Shown here: positions 33,469-42,162 of the stretch, piece by piece
Position numbering within the stretch: the stretch's first letter is position 1
Layout: the number at the start of each line of letters is the position of its first letter
From: Acidimicrobiia bacterium
GTDB taxonomy: Bacteria > Actinomycetota > Acidimicrobiia > Acidimicrobiales > CATQHL01
Direction of reading: 5' to 3'
Assembly (NCBI GenBank): GCA_009835395.1
Contig: VXXM01000039.1
Location: 1 to 64,000 of the forward strand
Length of the DNA stretch: 64,000 bases
Notes under the pieces: model-generated
Database searches by the model: none
What the model saw: the letters and a program-made list of their open reading frames with translations, nothing else
Told to the model about the DNA's origin: nothing
Made by a program: the position numbers and the translations under genes

Positions 33469-35028
33469 ATGAACATCGGCCAGATCCCGGCGAAGTGGGC
33501 CCGGCAGACACCCCAGGGCACCGCCGTCATCGACGCCACCACCGGGCAGCGCGTGAACTGGGCCGACTTCGACAACCACGTCAGGCGCCTGGCCAACGGC
33601 CTGCGCGGCCTGGGTCTGGAGCAGGGCGACCGTGTGGGCGTGCTGAGCCGCAACTCGATGGAGTACGCCGCGGTGTACTTCGCCTGCGGCCGCACCGGGC
33701 TGGTGGCGCAGCCCATGAACTGGCGACTCTCGGTGCCCGAGCTGAAGAAGATCACCGACAACGGTGAGCCGCGGGCCTACATCAGCGGGCCGGACTACCA
33801 CGCTGTGGCCACCGAACTGGCCGGCACGGTGGACAGCGTGGAGCACTGGCTGCAGTACGGCCCCGACGGCGACGGCGGCTACGAGCGTCTCGTGGCGAGC
33901 GCCTCCGACGACGAGCCGGCCGGCTCCGCGGCCATCGGCGGCGACGACCCGCTGTTCATCCTCTACACCGGCGGCACCACCGGCGAGTCGAAGGGGGCGC
34001 TGCACAGCCACCGCAGTTGCTGGTTCGGGATGCTGAACCAGACGGTGGCCGAGCGCATCGTCCCCAGCGACGTCTACATGCTCACGGGGCAGATGTTCCA
34101 CATCCCCGTGGTTCTGGCCATCAACTACCTGGCTCATGGCTGCCCGCTGGTGCTGATGAACTTCGAGGCCCGCCTGGCCATGGACCTCATCGAGGCCGAG
34201 CGGGTGTCGGCCTTCCTGGGCGTCACCACGATGCTGAACTGGATGATGGCGGTGGAGGGCTTCGACCGCTACGACATCTCCAGCCTGCGCAACATCCAGT
34301 ACGGCGGCGGCCCCATGCCGTCGCGGGTCATCACCGAGGCCCTCGACCGGTTCCCCTGCACGCTCATCCAGGGTTACGGCCAGACCGAGGGCACCACCAT
34401 GTGCTTCCTGTCCCAGGAGGACCACCTGCGGGCGATCCACGAGGAGCACCGGCCCGAGCGGCTGCGCTCCTGCGGGCGGGAGGGCTTCGTGACGTCGGTG
34501 CGGGTGGTGCATCCCGACGGCAGCGACGTGCCGACCGACGGCAGGACGCCCGGCGAGATCGTGGTGCGCTCCGAGGCCAACATGCTCGGCTACTTCCGGC
34601 GCCCGGACCTCACCGACCAGACCATTCGCGACGGCTGGATGTGGACCGGCGACATCGCCTGCTGGGACGACGAACGCTACGTGTTCATCGTCGATCGGGC
34701 CAAGGACATGATCATCTCCGGCGGCGAGAACATCTACTCGGTGCAGGTGGAGGAGGCCATCGCCCGCCACGCCTCGGTGCTGGAGTGCGCCGTCATCGGC
34801 GTGCCCGACGACACCTGGGGCGAGTCGGTGAAGGCTTTCGTGGTGCTGAAGCCCGAGATGCACGCCTCCGAGGACGACATCATCGACGTGGCACGCGCCA
34901 ACCTGGCCTCGTACCAGAAGCCGCGCTCGGTGGAGTTCGTTCCCGAGTTGCCCAAGGCCCCCACCGGCAAGATCCTGAAGCGCAAGCTGCGCGAGCCCTA
35001 CTGGGAGGGCGCCGAGCGCCAGGTCTGA
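33469..35028 (+). CDS. AMP-dependent acyl-CoA synthetase/ligase (FadD-like)
   Basis: An ANL-superfamily enzyme (519 residues) activating a carboxylic acid to its CoA thioester with ATP. It has the P-loop-like LYTGGTTGESKGALHSH, the GYGQTEG adenylate motif, GEIVVRSEANMLGYF, the hinge DGWMWTGDIA...DRAKDMIISGGENI and the catalytic Lys in KAPTGKILKR. It follows the oxidising enzymes (P450, SDR) in the rightward operon, which suits activation of an acid made by oxidation, feeding the thiolase of the facing operon. The stop lies 2 bp before the next start. Confidence 0.92.
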   Translation: MNIGQIPAKWARQTPQGTAVIDATTGQRVNWADFDNHVRRLANGLRGLGLEQGDRVGVLSRNSMEYAAVYFACGRTGLVAQPMNWRLSVPELKKITDNGEPRAYISGPDYHAVATELAGTVDSVEHWLQYGPDGDGGYERLVASASDDEPAGSAAIGGDDPLFILYTGGTTGESKGALHSHRSCWFGMLNQTVAERIVPSDVYMLTGQMFHIPVVLAINYLAHGCPLVLMNFEARLAMDLIEAERVSAFLGVTTMLNWMMAVEGFDRYDISSLRNIQYGGGPMPSRVITEALDRFPCTLIQGYGQTEGTTMCFLSQEDHLRAIHEEHRPERLRSCGREGFVTSVRVVHPDGSDVPTDGRTPGEIVVRSEANMLGYFRRPDLTDQTIRDGWMWTGDIACWDDERYVFIVDRAKDMIISGGENIYSVQVEEAIARHASVLECAVIGVPDDTWGESVKAFVVLKPEMHASEDDIIDVARANLASYQKPRSVEFVPELPKAPTGKILKRKLREPYWEGAERQV

Positions 35029-35030
35029 TC

Positions 35031-36113
35031 ATGCGCATCGGCTATCTGGTGGACACCAACGCGGGCGGCTACGACCAGCCGCTGCCGGATCGGCGCGACG
35101 CCTCTGCCACGCTGGGTGCCCTGGTGGACGAGTGCGTGCTGGCCGAGCGGGCGGGGTTCCACTCGATCCAGGTGCCCGACCGCCACGGCCGTACCGAGTC
35201 GTACTTCGGCTCGCCGCTGAACCTGCTCATGATCCTGGCGCGGGAGACCCACCGGGTGGGCATCGGCGCCTATTGCCTGGTCAACACCCTGTACCACCCG
35301 ATGCACGTGGCCGAGCAGTGCGCCATCATCGACAACCTTTCCCGGGGGCGGCTGTTCATGACCTGGGGCCGGGGCTTCCACGAGGGCTATTGGGGCCAGT
35401 TCGGCGTGCCGCGTGAGCGCATGCTGGGGCGCTACCTGGAGAGCGTGCGGATCATCGAGCAGGCGCTGCTGTCGAAGGGGGAGCGCTTCAGCGTCGACGG
35501 CGACTTCTACTCGGTGCGCGACGGCCTGCTGTCGCCGCAGTGCTACCAGCAGCCGCGGTTCCCGTTCTGGGGCGGGGGACAGTTCCCGGTCTCGATCGAG
35601 CGCTGCGCAACCTATGCCGAGAGCTGGACGTGCGACGACTTCCCGATCCTCAAGGAGGTCTGGGAGTCGCAGGTCGGCGCCTACCGGGCCCGTGCCGAAT
35701 CGCTGGGCAAGGAGCCGTTCGTGGTGCTCATGCGCAACGGCTGGGTGGCCGACAGCTTCGAGCAGGCGGCGGCGGAGTTCGGCACGCACTACGTCTCGGA
35801 GATGCGGTTCTACTGCGCCCAGGGGATCCTGGCGCACCACCCGGCGTTCGACAGCCCCGAGAAGATCACCGCGGAGGGTGCCCGCGAGCACATCGTCGTC
35901 GGCACGCCCGCCCAGTGCCGGGAGCGCCTCGAGCAGTATCACGAGGAGTACGGCGTGCAGTACTTCACGATGCGCTTCCGGATGGTGACCGGCCCCGGCT
36001 TCGAGGCTGCCCGGGAGCAGATCCTGCGCTTCGGCGAGGAGGTCGTGCAGCCTCTGCACAAGAAGTACCCGGCTATCGAGCACCCGGCGATACCTGAGGC
36101 CTGCCGCTGGTAG
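35031..36113 (+). CDS. LLM-class flavin-dependent oxidoreductase
   Basis: A luciferase-like TIM-barrel flavoenzyme (360 residues) using reduced FMN or F420: MRIGYLVDTNAGGYD, DECVLAERAGFHSIQVPDRHG, the family's HPMHVAEQCAIIDNLSRGRLFMTWGRGF and a C-terminal IVVGTPAQCRERLEQY cap. The ATG at 35031 is chosen because the same open frame extends far upstream only as an antisense-like shadow of the ligase gene. It is the last gene of the rightward catabolic operon. LLM enzymes in such clusters do Baeyer-Villiger oxygenation or hydride transfer with F420, and the sequence alone does not decide which. Confidence 0.88.
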   Translation: MRIGYLVDTNAGGYDQPLPDRRDASATLGALVDECVLAERAGFHSIQVPDRHGRTESYFGSPLNLLMILARETHRVGIGAYCLVNTLYHPMHVAEQCAIIDNLSRGRLFMTWGRGFHEGYWGQFGVPRERMLGRYLESVRIIEQALLSKGERFSVDGDFYSVRDGLLSPQCYQQPRFPFWGGGQFPVSIERCATYAESWTCDDFPILKEVWESQVGAYRARAESLGKEPFVVLMRNGWVADSFEQAAAEFGTHYVSEMRFYCAQGILAHHPAFDSPEKITAEGAREHIVVGTPAQCRERLEQYHEEYGVQYFTMRFRMVTGPGFEAAREQILRFGEEVVQPLHKKYPAIEHPAIPEACRW

Positions 36114-36120
36114 CGGCGCC

Positions 36121-36183
36121 GCGACAAACCGGTGGAGCGCAGTTGAACACCGCGTTTGCGCTGCTAGTTTGTCGCGACCAAAC
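36121..36183 (+). promoter_or_regulatory. Promoter and operator-like palindromes of the sugar transporter operon
   Basis: A promoter is suggested by TTGAAC (36143-36148), 16 bp, then TAGTTT (36165-36170). Directly after lies the perfect palindrome GTCGCGAC (36171-36178) flanked by TTT and CAAA, a layout typical of LacI-family operators. GCGACAAAC (36121-36129) and GTTTGTCGC (36167-36175) are inverted copies that could also fold as a long hairpin with AGCGCA/TGCGCT inside. The LLM stop lies just before. Confidence 0.45.
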
Positions 36184-36236
36184 TCTCGTTTGATCTTTAC
36201 GGACCAGAGCGCCCAACCGGGTGAAGGAGGGGAGAG

Positions 36237-37823
36237 ATGCTCCACAGGAAGAGAACCGCTTGGCGACTGCTGTCGCTCGGCTTGGCGCTGTCGCTGCTGG
36301 CGGCTGCGTGTGCCAGCGATGACGGTGCCGCCGACACCGCTGACGCAGCCCTGTCTGAGGCGACCGCCGCCGGTGGCGAGGCGTCGTCCGCACTCGCCGA
36401 CGCGTCGGCCGCCAGCGCGGCGGCCGAGGCGGCGCTGAGGGCAGCCGAGGCCGCACAGGCGGCCGCGGAACTGGCCCAGGCCACGGCCGAGGGCAATCAG
36501 GAAGCAGTTGCCGCCGCCGAGGCGGCGCTGGCCGAGGCGCAGGACGCCGCGTCCGCCGCCCGGGACGAGGCGGCATCGGCGCAGGCCGAGGCCGATGCGG
36601 CCCGCGAGGCCGCCGCCGCGGCTCAGGCCGAGGCAGAGGCCGCCGCTGCCGCACCGGAGCCGCCACCTCCACCGCCGCCGGCCGAGGAGCCCATGGACGA
36701 CGAGGAGCCGATGGACGACATGGCGCCGCCGGCGCTGGTGGACAAGCCCGAGGGCTGGACGCCACCGGAGGCCTCGATGGGCACGGCCATCGCCTGGCCG
36801 AGCGGCCCGGCAGTGGAACTGCCGCAGCTCACGATCGGCTACCTGCAGGTGCTCGGCGCCTCCGAGGCCGCACAGCGCCTGGAGTTCACCGCCAAGGACG
36901 CCGTGGACTTCCTCGGCTGGGATTGGGAGTACTGCGACGCCGAGGGCGTGCCCGACGCCATGCAGACGTGCCTCGAGGGCTTCATCAACTCCGGTGTGGA
37001 CGCCATCGTCACCGACGGCACCACCGTCGAGGTGATCGTGGAGGGCCTCGCCCGGGCACGCGATGCGGGCATCCCGTTCGTGAACACCGGCGGAACCCAG
37101 AGCTTCTACCACCTGTACGCGGCGTCCTTCAACCCGAACGACGCCGCGCTGGGCCGCGTGCTGGCCGAGTGGATGATGGAGAACCGCGGCAAGGACGGCC
37201 CGGTCCAGATCTCCAGCGCCGGCTTCGCCAAGTGGGGATCCGACCGTGAGGATCAGCTCCGTGCCGCCGTCGAGGGCACCGGCGTGACCATCGGCGCCGT
37301 CGAGATGGTCGACTTCGCCGACGTCATCGGCACCGCCGCCGACCTGGCGGCCAACTGGCTGCTGCAGGCACCGGACTCGCTGGCCTTCTGGCTGACGTTC
37401 GACCTGGCTGCGCTGGGTGTCGGCCCGGTGATCACCGAGAGCTTCGCCGGGGTGTCACCGCCGGACCGCCCGATGGTGCTCACGTTCTACGCCAACTGCA
37501 CCACGCAGCAGCAGATGCAGGCAGGCGGCGTGGACGCCTCCTCGGAGGAGAACCTGGAGTGGGGCAGCTATGTGGCTGTGGACCAGATCGCCTCGTACTA
37601 CGCCAAGGGCGTCCAGTTCACCGACGAGTTGCGTCCCTACTACGAGGATGCCGACGGCAACGCCTGGCAGTTCTCGATCCCGTTCATCGTGACGCCGGAG
37701 GACGTGGGCGACGAGTGCACCCCGGGCCGCGGCCCGTATCCCACGCCCACCGATCCGCGCTGGGCGGACTATGTGGACTTCTTCGAGGCCCGCTGGGCAG
37801 CGGCGTACAGCAACATCGGCTAA
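36237..37823 (+). CDS. Sugar-type ABC transporter substrate-binding lipoprotein with Ala-rich stalk
   Basis: An exported lipoprotein (528 residues): signal peptide with lipobox LAAAC (Cys25), an alanine-rich heptad-like stalk at about 30-140, a Pro/Asp linker, then a type I periplasmic-binding fold from about residue 195 (LTIGYLQVLG, CLEGFINSGVDAIVTDGTTVEVIVEGLARARDAGIPFVNTG in outline, DPRWADYVDFF near the end). The binding fold matches the Peripla_BP_4 group serving ribose- and xylose-type transporters. The stalk is almost the same as in the M16 peptidase (AAEAAQAAAxLAQxTAEGNQEAV in both) although the attached domains are unrelated. AAGGAGGGGAG precedes the ATG. The permease and ATPase follow after a strong hairpin. 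Confidence 0.85.
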   Translation: MLHRKRTAWRLLSLGLALSLLAAACASDDGAADTADAALSEATAAGGEASSALADASAASAAAEAALRAAEAAQAAAELAQATAEGNQEAVAAAEAALAEAQDAASAARDEAASAQAEADAAREAAAAAQAEAEAAAAAPEPPPPPPPAEEPMDDEEPMDDMAPPALVDKPEGWTPPEASMGTAIAWPSGPAVELPQLTIGYLQVLGASEAAQRLEFTAKDAVDFLGWDWEYCDAEGVPDAMQTCLEGFINSGVDAIVTDGTTVEVIVEGLARARDAGIPFVNTGGTQSFYHLYAASFNPNDAALGRVLAEWMMENRGKDGPVQISSAGFAKWGSDREDQLRAAVEGTGVTIGAVEMVDFADVIGTAADLAANWLLQAPDSLAFWLTFDLAALGVGPVITESFAGVSPPDRPMVLTFYANCTTQQQMQAGGVDASSEENLEWGSYVAVDQIASYYAKGVQFTDELRPYYEDADGNAWQFSIPFIVTPEDVGDECTPGRGPYPTPTDPRWADYVDFFEARWAAAYSNIG

Positions 37824-37876
37824 GACCAATCGACGAGTCCCGTAGCGAGCAATCGTGACGGGACCAAGACCTAGAT

Positions 37877-37915
37877 CGGAGGGGGACGCAGCCGGCTTGG
37901 CTGCGTCCCCCTCCG
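37877..37915 (+). terminator. Perfect 17-bp hairpin between binding-protein and permease genes
   Basis: Positions 37877-37893 (CGGAGGGGGACGCAGCC) pair base for base with 37899-37915 around the loop GGCTT. This is the most stable RNA hairpin in the window. A short TTT follows. It probably ends most transcripts after the binding-protein gene or protects its 3' end, with partial read-through to the permease. Confidence 0.75.
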
Positions 37916-37981
37916 CCGTTTCGGGGACGCTCGGATCCCGCGACTAACTTGCAGAGGCCGAACGACGCAGGGGAGACGCAC

Positions 37982-39034
37982 GTGAGCGACGACACAGGCA
38001 CGGGAAGCGACGGGGCCGGCTCGAGCGCTCCTGTGAGCCAGGCGACTCGCACAACCGGCAGCCGCTCGAGGCGGATCAACGTGCGGGACTTCTTCGCCCG
38101 CTACGGGCTGCTGGTGGTCTTCGCGATGGTCGTGGTGCTCTTCAAGGCGCTGGATCCCGAGGTCTTCCTCACGCAGAACCACGTGCAGAACGTGCTGTTC
38201 CTGCCGTCGTCGTTCGTTCCTCTGCTGGTGCTCGCCACGGCGCTCACGTTCGTGCTGTCGATGGGTGACTTCGATCTCTCCTTCGGCAGCATGGTCGGTC
38301 TGTCGGGCGCCACGGCCGTGGCGCTCATGGTCAACTTCGAGCAACCCGTGTGGATCGCGATGCTGGCGGCCCTGGGCGTGGGAGCCGCCGTCGGCCTGTT
38401 CAACGGCTTCCTGATCTCGTATGTCGGGGCGTCGTCGTTCGTCATCACGCTGGCGGGACTGGTGGGCCTGAAGGGCATCGAACAGCTCTGGACGAGCAAT
38501 CGCTCGATCACCATCCCGGTGGGAGCCCAACCCTTCTACGTGGATCTGGCCCGCAACGTGGAGTTCTGGGACCTGCGACGCCCCGTGTTCATCGCGTTCG
38601 GCATCGTTGCGGCGGCGTGGATCATCATGGACCGCACCGAGGTCGGGCGTTACATGTACGCCATCGGCGGCAACACCGAGGCGGCGCGTCTGGCGGGCAT
38701 CCCCGTGGCGCGGATCCGTCTGCTCGGTTTCGTGATCGTCGCTCTACTGGCCTCGCTGATCGGGATCCTCCTCACGGCCGGCATCTCGGGCATCCGCCTG
38801 AACCTGGGTGACGCCTTCCTGCTCGATGCCTACGCGGCGGTCTTCCTCGGGGCGGCGGTGTTCAGACCGGGGCAGTTCAGCATCCCGGGCACGATCGTGG
38901 GGGCGTTGTTCCTGCGCGTCATCGAGGTGGGCCTGCTGTCGCTGCAGATATCCAACGCCTGGATCAACATCGCCAAGGGTGTGATCCTGATCTTCGGCGT
39001 GCTGGTCAGCCAGATCATGCTGCGGCGCAAGTAG
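37982..39034 (+). CDS. Sugar-type ABC transporter permease (RbsC/XylH-like)
   Basis: A BPD_transp_2-family permease (350 residues) with a hydrophilic Ser/Thr/Gly-rich start and about ten hydrophobic spans. The LSMGDFDLSFGSMVGLSG region is the equivalent of the 'GGIDLSVGS' motif in ribose and galactose permeases, and AIGGNTEAARLAGIPVARIRLLGF is the ATPase-docking loop. The GTG at 37982 follows GGGGAG with good spacing; an in-frame start at 37949 lacks an SD. It is 14 bp from the ATPase gene. Confidence 0.88.
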   Translation: MSDDTGTGSDGAGSSAPVSQATRTTGSRSRRINVRDFFARYGLLVVFAMVVVLFKALDPEVFLTQNHVQNVLFLPSSFVPLLVLATALTFVLSMGDFDLSFGSMVGLSGATAVALMVNFEQPVWIAMLAALGVGAAVGLFNGFLISYVGASSFVITLAGLVGLKGIEQLWTSNRSITIPVGAQPFYVDLARNVEFWDLRRPVFIAFGIVAAAWIIMDRTEVGRYMYAIGGNTEAARLAGIPVARIRLLGFVIVALLASLIGILLTAGISGIRLNLGDAFLLDAYAAVFLGAAVFRPGQFSIPGTIVGALFLRVIEVGLLSLQISNAWINIAKGVILIFGVLVSQIMLRRK

Positions 39035-39048
39035 CCGGAGCTGACGGC

Positions 39049-40623
39049 ATGAGTGCCACCACGGCCACGGGCACCGTCTTCCTGGAGGTCCAGGGCCTGG
39101 TCAAGGATTACCCGGGTGTGCGCGCCGCCGACCACGTCTCCCTCTCCATCGAGCCCGGTGAGGTCGTCGGACTGGTGGGCAAGAACGGCGCCGGCAAGAG
39201 CACCGTCATCAAGATCCTCGCCGGGGCCACCGCCCCGGATGAAGGCCGCATCCTCCTGGACGGCGAGGAGATCAACCTGCACAACCCGCACGACGCCACG
39301 CTGCTGGGGCTGTCATTCGTGCATCAGGAGCTCTCGGTGGTCGGCGACCTGTCGGTCGCCGAGAACGTGGAACTCGGCTTGGGCTATCCCCGCCGGGCGG
39401 GCGTGCTGGTGGACTTCGCCAAGCTGCGCCGTCAGTCCCGCGAAGTGCTGGCCCGTCTCGGCGGCGGCGTCGCGCCCGACGTGCCGATCCGCACACTGCC
39501 GGTAGCGCAGCAACGGCTCGTGATGATCGCCCGTGCCCTGGTGACGCAGGCCCGCCTGGTCGTTCTGGACGAGCCCACCGGCTCGCTGACCGATGAGGAG
39601 ACCAACCACCTGTTCGCTGTGATCCGCGATCTGTCGGCCGCAGGCGTGGCTGTGGTGTACGTATCGCACCGTCTTGAGGAGATCCTGGAGATCACCGACC
39701 GGGTGGTGGTGATGCGTGACGGGGCCGTGGTGGACGACCGGCCCACAGAGGCGTTCGATACGCGCACGCTGATCGAGGAGATCACCGGCGAGGACGCCAG
39801 CGAGACGGCCCTGCAGCGCCGCCGCACCCACGGCGTCGGTGGGCCCCCCGACGCGCCGGTGGTGCTGGAGGTCGAGGGCGTGGAGGTGCCGGGACACATT
39901 CATCACGCATCGTTCAGCATCCGTGAGGGCGAGATCCTGGGCGTGGCCGGGCTGGTGGGAGCCGGGCGGACTGAGTTGATGCGGGCCGTGTTCGGAGCCG
40001 ACCACCGCACCGCCGGGGTGATCCGCCTGCACGGGGAGGAGGTCACGATCCGCCGACCGGCCGACGCAATCGCGGCGGGGATCGTGTTGCTGCCCGAGGA
40101 CAGGCGCAATCAGGGCCTCATTCGGGACTTCAATGTGCGTCGCAACATCACGCTGGGAACCCTCCGCAGCTTCCGCATGGCACGGCACCTGGCGATGCCG
40201 TCGGGCCCCAAGGAGCGCGAGGCCTCCATGGCGGCCGTGCGCGACCTCGACATCAAGACACCGTCGGATCTGACGCCCGCCGCCTGGCTATCGGGTGGGA
40301 ACCAGCAGAAGCTGGTCCTTGCCCGCTGGCTGCGCTCGGGCGCCTCGGTGCTGATCTTCGACGAACCCACCCACGGCATCGATGTGGGCGCCAAGGAGGA
40401 GGTCTATGGCCTCATGGAGCAGCTCGCCGCCGAGGGCAAGGCGGTGATGTTCATCTCCTCGGAGTTCGGCGAGTTGGTGGGGGTCTGCCATCGGGTGATC
40501 GCCATGCGCGAGGGCGAGATCGTGGGCGAGGCCGTCGGCGACGAGATCACCGAGGCCCGGCTGCTGGAGCACTGCTACGGCCACAGTCCCGACGCCACCC
40601 TGGCCGGCAGCGACGAACTCTGA
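39049..40623 (+). CDS. Sugar-type ABC transporter ATP-binding protein (RbsA/MglA-like)
   Basis: A tandem-domain ATPase (524 residues) for ribose/xylose-class sugars. The first half has Walker A GKNGAGKSTVIKIL and Walker B LVVLDEPTGSLTDEE. The second has GLVGAGRTELMRAVFG, signature LSGGNQQKLVLARWL and DEPTHGIDVGAKEEVYGLM, the typical arrangement with a degenerate second P-loop. The first half lacks a clear LSGG (it reads IRTLPVAQQRLVMIA), usual for this family. It closes the three-gene operon; a hairpin follows at 40677. Confidence 0.9.
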   Translation: MSATTATGTVFLEVQGLVKDYPGVRAADHVSLSIEPGEVVGLVGKNGAGKSTVIKILAGATAPDEGRILLDGEEINLHNPHDATLLGLSFVHQELSVVGDLSVAENVELGLGYPRRAGVLVDFAKLRRQSREVLARLGGGVAPDVPIRTLPVAQQRLVMIARALVTQARLVVLDEPTGSLTDEETNHLFAVIRDLSAAGVAVVYVSHRLEEILEITDRVVVMRDGAVVDDRPTEAFDTRTLIEEITGEDASETALQRRRTHGVGGPPDAPVVLEVEGVEVPGHIHHASFSIREGEILGVAGLVGAGRTELMRAVFGADHRTAGVIRLHGEEVTIRRPADAIAAGIVLLPEDRRNQGLIRDFNVRRNITLGTLRSFRMARHLAMPSGPKEREASMAAVRDLDIKTPSDLTPAAWLSGGNQQKLVLARWLRSGASVLIFDEPTHGIDVGAKEEVYGLMEQLAAEGKAVMFISSEFGELVGVCHRVIAMREGEIVGEAVGDEITEARLLEHCYGHSPDATLAGSDEL

Positions 40624-40676
40624 GCGGCGCGGCGACTCCGTCCTCCGCGCGGAGCGCTGTCCGGAGGCGGTGCGCC

Positions 40677-40695
40677 GCGGCGCCCTCAGCGCCGC
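40677..40695 (+). terminator. Hairpin after the sugar transporter operon
   Basis: GCGGCGC (40677-40683) pairs with GCGCCGC (40689-40695) around CCTCA. It lies 54 bp after the ATPase stop and before the next promoter, so it is a likely operon terminator without a T-tract. Confidence 0.45.
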
Positions 40696-40725
40696 TCCGG
40701 GGTCCGGGTCGCCACGCGGTGTGGG

Positions 40726-40731
40726 TAGCGT
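40726..40731 (+). promoter_or_regulatory. Candidate -10 (TAGCGT) of a leaderless cystathionine beta-synthase transcript
   Basis: TAGCGT fits TAnnnT and stands 6 nt before the GTG start, leaving room for a leaderless or near-leaderless mRNA. The GGAGGGG directly abutting the GTG is too close to act as a normal SD. Confidence 0.4.
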
Positions 40732-40737
40732 GGAGGG

Positions 40738-42162
40738 GTGGAGGTCGCAGACTCGATACTCGACCTCGTCGGGAACACCCCGCTGGTGCGGATGCGGCGG
40801 GTGCTGGCCGGGCTCCCGTGTGAAGTGCTCGCCAAGCTGGAGATGCTCAACCCCGGCGGCAGCGTGAAGGACCGGCCCGCCGTGGCCATGATCGACGCCG
40901 CCGAGCGGGAGGGCCTGCTGGCTCCCGGCGGCACCATCATCGAGCCCACGTCGGGCAATACGGGCGTGGGGCTGGCCATGGTGGCGGCGCAGCGGGACTA
41001 CCGCTGCATCTTCGTCATGACCGACAAGGTCAGCGAGGAGAAGGTGCAACTCCTGCGGGCCTACGGCGCCGAGGTGGTGATCTGCCCGGTGGCGGTCGCC
41101 CCTGACGATCCCGACTCGTACTACTCCACCGCGGCGCGCCTGGCGGCCGAGATCCCCGGCGCCTACCGCCCCAACCAGTACTTCAACCAGGTCAACCCGC
41201 TGGCCCATGAGCGGACCACCGGGCCCGAACTGTGGCGCCAGACCGGTGGGCGCATCACCCACTTCGTTGCCGGAGCCGGCACCGGGGGCACCCTCGGCGG
41301 TGTTGGCCGCTACCTCAAGCGACAGAACCCGGCGGTGCAGGTGATCGGCGCCGACCCCGAGGGCTCGGTCTTCAGCGGCGGGTCGGGCCGGCCCTACCTG
41401 GTGGAAGGCATCGGCGAGGACTTCTGGCCCGAGACCTACGACCGGTCGGTGGTAGACCGCGTGATCCCCATCTCCGACCGGGACTCCTTCGACATGGCCC
41501 GGGCGGTGTCGCGCCGCGAGGGCCTGCTCATCGGCGGCTCCGGGGGCACCGTGGTGTGCGCCGCCCGGGAGGTGGCCCGGGCCTGTGGACCCGACGACGT
41601 CGTCGTGCTGTTGCTGCCCGACGCCGGCCGGGGCTACCTGTCGAAGGTGTTCAACGACTCCTGGATGGCGTCACACGGTTTCCTGATCGGTGAGAGCCCG
41701 TGCGTCAAGGACGTGCTCGACGCCCGGGCGGGCGCCGTGCCCCCGCTGGTATACGTCCAGCCCGGGGACCCGGTGCGCCTCGCCGTGACCCGGATGCGCG
41801 ACTACGGCGTGAGCCAACTCCCCGTGGCCAAGGGTGAGATGCCGCTGACCGTCGCCGAGGTCGTGGGATCGGTCGACGAGCTGCAACTCGTGGCGCTCGC
41901 CTTTGACGGCGACCTGCTGGGACGCCCGGTGGAGCAGGTGATGAGCAGACCCCTGGAGCAGATCGGCGTGGGAGAGTCGGTGGCGCTGGCGGTGACGAAA
42001 CTGGAGCGGTCGCCGGCGCTTCTGGTGCTCGACGGCGGCCGCCCGCGGGCGGTGGTGTCCCGCGCCGACGTGCTGGGGTTCCTGTCCGCGGGTCGCCCGG
42101 AGCCCGCCTCGCCGGGCGCCGGCGACCTGTCGCACCGCAGCGGCAACGGCACCCCGTCATGA
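40738..42162 (+). CDS. cbs: Cystathionine beta-synthase
   Basis: A PLP enzyme (474 residues) condensing homocysteine with serine (or O-acetylserine) in reverse transsulfuration. The fold type II core shows GNTPLVRMRRV, the PLP-Lys in NPGGSVKDRPA, PTSGNTGVGLAM, and the phosphate-binding GAGTGGTLGG, with GSGGT late. Two C-terminal CBS domains (about 340-460), which regulate the enzyme in other organisms, are present (VQPGDPVRLAVTRM..., VEQVMSRPLEQI...VVSRADVLGFL). The GTG start is supported by the -10 hexamer just upstream. Its stop overlaps the next gene (ATGA), pairing it with the gamma-synthase/lyase. Confidence 0.92.
   Translation: MEVADSILDLVGNTPLVRMRRVLAGLPCEVLAKLEMLNPGGSVKDRPAVAMIDAAEREGLLAPGGTIIEPTSGNTGVGLAMVAAQRDYRCIFVMTDKVSEEKVQLLRAYGAEVVICPVAVAPDDPDSYYSTAARLAAEIPGAYRPNQYFNQVNPLAHERTTGPELWRQTGGRITHFVAGAGTGGTLGGVGRYLKRQNPAVQVIGADPEGSVFSGGSGRPYLVEGIGEDFWPETYDRSVVDRVIPISDRDSFDMARAVSRREGLLIGGSGGTVVCAAREVARACGPDDVVVLLLPDAGRGYLSKVFNDSWMASHGFLIGESPCVKDVLDARAGAVPPLVYVQPGDPVRLAVTRMRDYGVSQLPVAKGEMPLTVAEVVGSVDELQLVALAFDGDLLGRPVEQVMSRPLEQIGVGESVALAVTKLERSPALLVLDGGRPRAVVSRADVLGFLSAGRPEPASPGAGDLSHRSGNGTPS

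Noticed and set aside
34017-35030. Upstream extension of the LLM-oxidoreductase frame
   Set aside because: It overlaps the acyl-CoA ligase gene in another frame and shows no LLM-family sequence; the ATG at 35031 starts the barrel normally.
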